Part shown: positions 58,559 to 64,000 of the stretch, piece after piece
Layout of the letters: each line of letters opens with the position of its first letter
Position numbering within the stretch: position 1 is the stretch's first letter
Source: Aldehydirespirator sp965204875
GTDB lineage: Bacteria; Actinomycetota; Acidimicrobiia; Acidimicrobiales; Aldehydirespiratoraceae
Reading direction: 5' to 3'
Assembly: GCA_965204875.1 (NCBI GenBank)
Contig: OZ242020.1
Span: 1,922,001-1,986,000, forward strand
DNA: 64,000 nt
The notes under the pieces: model-generated
The model's database searches: none
What the model saw: the letters and a program-made list of their open reading frames with translations, nothing else
What the model was told of the DNA's origin: nothing
Position numbers and translations under genes: made by a program

Positions 58559-61454
58559 ATGTCACGGTTGTTCAGGGTTAGCGATTCCGCTCGCGGGGGG
58601 GGGGGCTGTTGATGTCGTAGCTGGCCGCCGCGACGGGGGTAAGCCCCGTTTGTTGTGGTGTGTGTTGTTGGTGGTTGGTTTGGTTGGTTCTGTTGTGGTG
58701 GCGGCGCCGGCTGGGGCTGCGCCCGTTGGTGACGGCCGCGCGGAGGCTGACGTGTTGCCGGTGTTTTCTGCGTGTTTTGGTGACGCGTTGACCGATGCGG
58801 GGTTTGTTGATGTCGCGGGTATTGGCGCTGAGGAGGCGATCAACTGTCTGGCGTATTACGGGGTCGCCGTGAGCGCGTCAGAGGACCGGTTCGGTGCCGG
58901 CGGTGTGGTGTCGCGTGGCGAGTTGGCGTTGGTGCTGTATCGGGCGGCGGTGCTGGCGGGGGTGGAGTTCCCCGAAGCCGGTGATGACGCCGATATGGAT
59001 GGCGACGCCGTGATGGACGCTGAGACCCGGGATGCTGTGGTGGCGTTGACCGCTGCGGGTGTGATGTCCGGTGACGGGATGATGTTCGAACCCGATGAGC
59101 CGGTGACGCGTGGTGAGGTCGTGGCGGCGTTGGTGGCGTTGTTGCGGTTGGCGAGTCCGGCCTTGTTCGACGCGTCCGGGGCGTTGAAGTTGGATGGTGG
59201 CAGGTTGGATCATTTCAGCGATGCGTCCGAGGGGGCGGCGGGTTATGCGTTCGAGTTGGGGTTGACGACTGGCAGCGCCGCGGACAGGAGCAGGTTTGAT
59301 TCTGAGGGTCGTGTGTTGCGCAAGCAGTTGGCGTCGTTCACGGCGCGTTGGTTGGCGCATACGGGGGTGCGCCCGGCTGGTGTGACCGCGCAGGCCGACG
59401 GTGGCACAGTGACGGTGTCGGTGCGTGACGCGGCGTTCAGGCCGGTGTCCGGTGCGGTGGTTGACGGGTTCTATGTGAGCACGCAGCGCCGCTTCCGGGC
59501 CTTTGACCTGCAAGGGGAGTGCAATGCGATCGTGCGCAGCGTGAACCGCACCTCCACACGGTGCGCGATCGATGCCCGCGACCCCGTCACGGGCACGAGC
59601 GGTGATGTGAAACTGAACGAGTTGACCGCGGCTGTTATCGGCCGGGGTGTCACGGTATGGGTCTGGACCGGCGAGCGCGGCGACTCTTACGGTGACGCTG
59701 TTGACGCATTCGAGTTGCGCATCGCCGGCGAGGCTGACGCAGTGACGGTGCCGGCCGCGACTCTTCCATCGGCTGCGACCACTACTGCTACAATCACCAC
59801 TACTACCACCACCACTACCACGACAACTACCACCACTACGACGACCGTTGCTGTTCCCGCGGGTAATGCGGCTGCGAGTTTCACGGTGATCTCAAGCGGC
59901 GCGAAGTCAGATAAGACGTTCGCTGCTGATACGGATAGGACTTTTGTTGAAGCTGATTTTGGTGACACGGTGACGTTGACTGTGCAGCTCAAGGACTCCT
60001 CTGGGGAGGACACGACCGCTGGTGTTGACGGCACTGAGGCCGCTGTGTTCGAGTTGGCCAGCATCCCGACGACTGGAACTTTTCTTACCGTAACCCGAAG
60101 TGACCCAAACATGGGTCTATCCTATCTTGGTAATATTGGCAGATTCTTGACGTCTGTTGTGTTGGTGAAGAAGTCGACGGGGGTTGGTGGGAGTGTCAGC
60201 TTCACTTTGACGATGGATGATCCTGACTCTGGGACTTCTGGGACCACTGGCAGCGTTGGTTTCGTTGTGCGGGCGAGCATCAACGCTCCCGGAGCCACGG
60301 ATGACCGTCAAACCACGGCTTTCAAGTCTGGTCACATTAGGTTCGCTGAGCCCGGCATGACCACGACCACGACAACTACCACCACTACGACGACCATTGC
60401 TGTTCCTGCGGGTAATGCGGCTGCGAGTTTCACGGTGATCTCGAGCGGCGCGAAGTCAGACAAGACGTTCGCTGCTGATACGGATAGGACTTTCGTTGAG
60501 GCTGATTTTGGTGACACGGTGACGTTGACTGTGCAGCTCAAGGACTCCTCTGGGGAGGACACGACCGCTGGTGTTGACGGCACTGAGGCCGCTGTGTTCG
60601 AGCTGGTCAGCATCCCGTCCACGGGAACTTTTCTTACCGTAACCCGAGGTGACCCCAACATGGGTCTATCCTATCTCGGAAATCATGGCAGACTCTTGAC
60701 GTCGGTTGTGTTGGTGAAGAAGTCGACGGGCGTTGGTGGGAGTGTCAGCTTCACTTTGACGATGGATGATCCTGACACGGGGGCCTCTGGGACCACTGGC
60801 AGTGTCGCCTTCGTTGTGCGAGCGAGCACGAACGCGCCCGGAGCCACGGATGACCGCCAAACCACGGCTTTCAAGTCCGGTCACATAAGATTCGCTGAAC
60901 CCGGCATGACCACGACCACGACCACTACCACCACTACGACGACCATTGCTGTTCCTGCGGGTAATGCGGCTGCGAGTTTCACGGTGATCTCAAGCGGCGC
61001 GAAGTCAGACAAGACATTTGCTACTGATACTGATTTCGTAGAAGCTGATTATGGTGACACGGTTACGTTGACTGTGCAGCTCAAGGACTCCTCTGGGGAG
61101 GACACGACCGCTGGTGTTGACGGCACCAAGGCGGCTGTGTTCGAACTGGTCAGCATCCCGTCCACGGGAACTTTTAGTAGTGTGACCCGAAGTAACCCCA
61201 ACATGGGTCTATCCTATCTTGGTAATATTGGCAGACTCTTGACGTCGGTTGTGTTGGTGAAGAAGTCGACGGGGGTTGGTGGGAGTGTCAGCTTCACTTT
61301 GACGATGGATGATCCTGACAAGGGGGCCTCTGGGACCACTGGCAGTGTCGCTTTCGTTGTGCGGGCGAGCACGAACGCTCCCGGAGCCACGGATGACCGT
61401 CAAACCACGGCATTCAGGTCCGGTCACATAAGGTTCACCGAAGCATCGGGGTAA
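58559..61454 (+). CDS. SLH-domain surface protein with three Ig-like repeats, out of frame at a G tract
   Basis: From ATG 58559 the given sequence encodes 17 residues and stops (58610-58612), because the tract at 58595-58605 has 11 G. With 10 (or 13) G, the frame joins the large ORF: a 964-residue protein starting MSRLFRVSDSARGGG, with a hydrophobic signal segment (about 31-50, ending AAPAGAAP). Three SLH-like modules follow (FVDVAGIGAEEAINCLAYYG, AVVALTAAGVMSGDG, FSDASEGAAGYAFELG), which would bind the cell-wall polymer, then a unique region, then three near-identical 183-residue units, each a poly-Thr linker plus an Ig-like domain (VPAGNAAASFTVISSGAK...). Codons are more T/G-rich than in neighbours. 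A sequencing indel would explain the break equally well. Confidence 0.8.
58595..58605 (+). repeat. Homopolymer tract, 11 G, inside the surface-protein coding start
   Basis: Eleven consecutive G at codons 13-16. One base fewer restores the frame to the SLH protein. Confidence 0.95.
59853..61454 (+). repeat. 549-bp tandem repeat, 3 units, in the surface-protein gene
   Basis: The VPAGN codons begin at 59853, 60402 and 60951, exactly 549 bases apart. Units are nearly identical in DNA, with a few changes (e.g. SDPNMG, GDPNMG, SNPNMG), so they are a good substrate for recombination. Confidence 0.92.
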
Positions 61455-61575
61455 CCAGACAAGATGAAGCGGCGGGCCGTGCCGACTCGGGGGTTTGTGG
61501 GGGCGGCCGCCGCCGCACATCGTGCGGAGAGCGGTGCTGAGAACTCCAGCAGTTCTCAGGGTACGAGCGAGAGGG

Positions 61576-62268
61576 TTACCTGACGTTGGTGCGCAGCAGG
61601 CGAAGGGTTCGTGCCCAGGCGGTGTTCCAGGCCTGCTCGTCGTAGGTGCCCAGCGGGTTCTCCCAGTTGCCGAAGCCGTGTCCGGTGCCCCCGTACACAT
61701 GGAAGACGACGTCCTTGCCGAGGCCCCGCAACTGTGCTGCCAGCGCCTCGCAGGCGTCGGGCGGGAAGAAGTCGTCGCTGGCCGCGAAGTGGCCCTCGAC
61801 CTTCGCGCTGAGGTTGCTCCAGTCGAGCGTGTCGTCGCCGAGCGGGGCACCGTAGAAGGGCGCCGCAGCCGACACGCGGTCGCCGGCCAGCGCCGCGATT
61901 CGCAGCGTCAGCAGCCCGCCCATGCAGAATCCGGTGACGCCCACGCTCAAGGACGAGCAGGCGTCGTGATCGAGCAGGCAGTCGATGGCGGCGGACATGT
62001 CGCGCGCGGCCCGCTCCGGCGGCAGGCTCGTCATCAGCTCGCCTGCCTTGTCCATCTCGGTGTGCTCGGCTGCCTCGCCCCGGTAGAGGTCGGGAGCGAG
62101 AGCCGTGAAGCCCTCGCCGGCAAGCAGGTCGCACACCGACTTGATCTGCGGTACCAGGCCCCACCATTCCTGCAGCACGATCACCCCAGGCCCCGAGCCT
62201 GACTCGGCGGCGGCGATATAGCCGCGTGCTGTCGTGCCGTTGGCGGCGAACTCCACCATCTCACCCAT
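61576..62268 (-). CDS. Dienelactone hydrolase family protein
   Basis: 230 residues, alpha/beta hydrolase with a Cys-Asp-His triad: nucleophile in VGVTGFCMGG, aspartate in FAASDDFFPP, histidine in YGGTGHGFGN; N-terminal VIVLQEWWGL is also typical. Hydrolyses dienelactone or a similar ester. ATG 62268. Convergent with the surface-protein gene. Confidence 0.9.
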   Translation of the reverse strand: MGEMVEFAANGTTARGYIAAAESGSGPGVIVLQEWWGLVPQIKSVCDLLAGEGFTALAPDLYRGEAAEHTEMDKAGELMTSLPPERAARDMSAAIDCLLDHDACSSLSVGVTGFCMGGLLTLRIAALAGDRVSAAAPFYGAPLGDDTLDWSNLSAKVEGHFAASDDFFPPDACEALAAQLRGLGKDVVFHVYGGTGHGFGNWENPLGTYDEQAWNTAWARTLRLLRTNVR

Positions 62269-62395
62269 CGGGCCTCCTTGCCGGCGGTTCCTACGAACGC
62301 CCCAAGCCTGCCAGATCGCCCGTTGCAGTGCTCACACCGGGCCTGGGTCAGCCGGTTCGCGGGCGAGCCGGGATCGTCGCTAGTTTCTTGCCGGC

Positions 62396-62951
62396 ATGGC
62401 TGTGACCTCTGCCCGCGGGCTGCTGCTGGCCCACGGCGCCGGCGGGGGCGCCGACCATCACACGCTGGCGGCCCTCGCCGACGGGCTCGACCTGCCGGTG
62501 CGCCGCATGGAGTTCGCCTACCGGAAGCAGGGCCGGCGGTTCTGTGACCGCGCCCCCAGACTCGTCGCCGAGGTGCGCTCGGAGGCCGAGGCGTTCGCCG
62601 CCACGCTCGGCACCGCCACCGGCTCACTGCTGCTGGGCGGCCGGTCGCTGGGCGGCCGCATGTGCTCGGTGGCCGTGGCCGAGGGTCTGCCCGCGGCCGG
62701 CCTGGTGCTGCTCAGCTACCCGCTGCATCCGCCCGGTAAGCCCGGCAAGCTGCGCGTGGAGCACTTCAACCGCATCGATGTGCCGGTGCTGTTCGTGACC
62801 GGCGACCCCTTCGGCACACCCGAGGAGTTCGGCGCGCACATCGGCAGCATCGCCGGCGAGGTGACCACGCACTGGCTCGAGGGCCGACCCGAGCCCAGGG
62901 GCGGATGCCGAGATCGTCGCCGCCGTGGCACGGTTCATCGCCGCTCTTTGA
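62396..62951 (+). pseudogene. Alpha/beta hydrolase (KANL3/Tex30-like) with a late frameshift
   Basis: Starts ATG 62396: LLLAHGAGGGADHHTLAALA, nucleophile elbow LLLGGRSLGGRMCS, aspartate near LFVTGDPFGTPEEF, all as in small dienelactone-hydrolase-like proteins. After HWLEG (about 62884) the frame turns to Arg-rich nonsense ending at 62992, while the other frame reads ADAEIVAAVARFIAAL and stops at 62949-62951, a natural C-terminus. One base lost or gained near 62882-62887 explains it; either a real mutation or a sequencing indel. Confidence 0.75.
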
Positions 62952-63040
62952 GGCGGGGTTCGCAAGGGGGTGACGCCGCTCGAGCAGGTTGACGCTGCTG
63001 CCGGACTCGTTGCCGCCCTTTGAGGCAGGGTCGGCGAGGG
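62940..63040. repeat. Duplication of the hydrolase stop region, 72-bp offset
   Basis: The 29 bases at 62940-62968, containing the natural TGA, recur with changes at 63012-63040, just before prfA. Confidence 0.8.
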
Positions 63041-63053
63041 TAGCCTCGCGGTC

Positions 63054-64000
63054 ATGTTGGAGCGGATCGCGGGGCTCGAGAAAGAGCTGAAAGACGTGGA
63101 GATCCGCCTTGGCGACCCCGCCGTGCGGTCCGACCCGAGCCGCCTCGCCGAGCTTGGTCGCCGCTACAAGCAACTCGACGAGATCGTGGCTGCGGGCCGC
63201 CGGCTGACCTCCGCGATCGGTGACCGCGACGAGGCGCTCGGCATGCACGCCTCGGCCAGCGCCGCCGAGCGGGTCGAGCTGCGCGAGATCGTCGAGGAAC
63301 TCGAGGCGACCGTCGCCGCCCTCGAGGACGAGATGCGGGTGCTGCTGCTGCCGCCGGACCCGAACGACGGCCGCAACGTGATCGTGGAGATCCGCGGGGC
63401 CGTGGGCGGCGAGGAGGCCAACCTGTTCGCTCGGGACCTGTTCGGCATGTACCAGGCCTATGCGCGCCGCCGGGGCTGGAAGCTGGAGCCGCTGGCCGCC
63501 TCGCCGTCGGATCTCGGAGGATACACGGAGGTCAGCGGCTTGATATCGGGAGATCAGGCGTGGACGCGCCTCAAGCACGAGGCGGGGACGCACCGCGTGC
63601 AGCGCGTGCCCGTGACCGAGTCTCAGGGCCGCGTGCACACGTCGGCGGCCACGGTGTCGGTGCTGCCCGAGGCGCGCGAGGTTGATGTGCGCATCGACGA
63701 CTCCGACCTGCAGATTGACGTCTATCGCTCCTCGGGCCCCGGCGGGCAGTCCGTCAACACCACCGACTCCGCTGTGCGGGTAACCCATCTGCCGACCGGC
63801 CTGGTGGTGTCGATGCAGGACGAGAAGAGCCAGCTTCAGAACAAGCAGAAGGCGTTGCGGGTGCTGCGCTCACGGCTTCTGCGGGCCGAGCAGGAGCGGG
63901 CCGCCGCCGAGCAGTCGGCGCTGCGGCGCGGCCAGGTGGGCGGCGGCGACCGTTCCGAGAAGATCCGCACCTACAACGTCAAGGAGAACCGGGTCACCGA
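63054..64000 (+). CDS. prfA: Peptide chain release factor 1 (partial, cut by the window end)
   Basis: The first 315 residues of RF1, which releases proteins at UAA and UAG. Stop-codon recognition tripeptide PVT (186-188, in HRVQRVPVTESQGR; usually PxT) and the peptidyl-transferase GGQ at 230-232 (SSGPGGQSVNTTDSA) are both in place. ATG 63054. The frame continues past position 64000; about 40 residues are missing. Confidence 0.95.
   Translation, partial: MLERIAGLEKELKDVEIRLGDPAVRSDPSRLAELGRRYKQLDEIVAAGRRLTSAIGDRDEALGMHASASAAERVELREIVEELEATVAALEDEMRVLLLPPDPNDGRNVIVEIRGAVGGEEANLFARDLFGMYQAYARRRGWKLEPLAASPSDLGGYTEVSGLISGDQAWTRLKHEAGTHRVQRVPVTESQGRVHTSAATVSVLPEAREVDVRIDDSDLQIDVYRSSGPGGQSVNTTDSAVRVTHLPTGLVVSMQDEKSQLQNKQKALRVLRSRLLRAEQERAAAEQSALRRGQVGGGDRSEKIRTYNVKENRVT

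Noticed and set aside
1..64000. tRNA, rRNA or CRISPR features
   Set aside because: I looked through the intergenic gaps and saw no cloverleaf-like or rRNA-like segment; a covariance-model scan could confirm.

Overview
The window is about 69% GC, with strongly G/C-ending codons, GTG starts, several likely leaderless genes, F420-type and mycobacterial-type gene neighbourhoods (Lhr helicase, HelD, a DtxR/IdeR regulator, a glycosyltransferase/methyltransferase/prenyltransferase-like cluster) and an SLH-domain surface protein with threonine linkers. This points to a high-GC actinobacterium, most plausibly class Acidimicrobiia (marine, host-associated or sediment). That placement is inference from gene content, not from a marker tree.

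Layout. 0-4 kb: the 3' end of a probable substrate-binding protein, a 2-oxoglutarate oxygenase, and an IS3-family element that has cut off a Rieske oxygenase gene. 4-10 kb: a FadD3-like acyl-CoA ligase divergent from a glycolate oxidase operon (glcD-glcE-glcF). 10-17 kb: a coiled-coil membrane protein, a coupled glycosyltransferase/methyltransferase/six-hairpin protein operon, lnt and a nucleotidyl cyclase. 17-25 kb: hemY, hemE and a patatin on the minus strand, then helD and an orphan ABC ATPase. 25-31 kb: a Rieske oxygenase, one intact and one N-terminally missing amidohydrolase, and a lower-GC islet of paralogous lipoproteins. 31-40.5 kb: a DtxR-family regulator, an LLM oxidoreductase, lhr, a vapBC module and a choline-sulfatase-like gene. 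40.5-47.7 kb: a MacB/FtsX-type ABC exporter (ATPase plus two giant permeases) and an SDR. 47.9-53.2 kb: a branched-chain amino acid/urea-type ABC operon (binding lipoprotein, fused LivHM, LivG, LivF). 53-58 kb: glpX, two unknown proteins and ppk2. 58.5-61.5 kb: the large SLH surface protein. 61.5-64 kb: dienelactone hydrolase, a frameshifted hydrolase and prfA (cut by the window edge).

What stands out is sequence plasticity. (1) The surface-protein gene has a perfect ribosome-binding site and ATG, but an 11-G tract puts it out of frame; losing one G restores a secreted 964-residue protein. A 15-G tract lies upstream and a 12-G tract precedes lhr. This looks like slipped-strand phase variation, rarely discussed for this group, if it is not a homopolymer sequencing error. 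(2) Short tandem repeats have expanded in frame inside conserved enzymes (acyl-CoA ligase 5 x 42 bp, GlcE 63 bp, Lhr, 2-oxoglutarate oxygenase, cyclase and others). (3) At least ten gene boundaries carry an imprecise duplication with a 59-92 bp period, usually copying a start or stop codon region. The clearest is livG-livF, where four 62-63 bp units form a chain of mini-ORFs linked by stop/start overlaps. (4) Lnt has serine where the catalytic cysteine should be.
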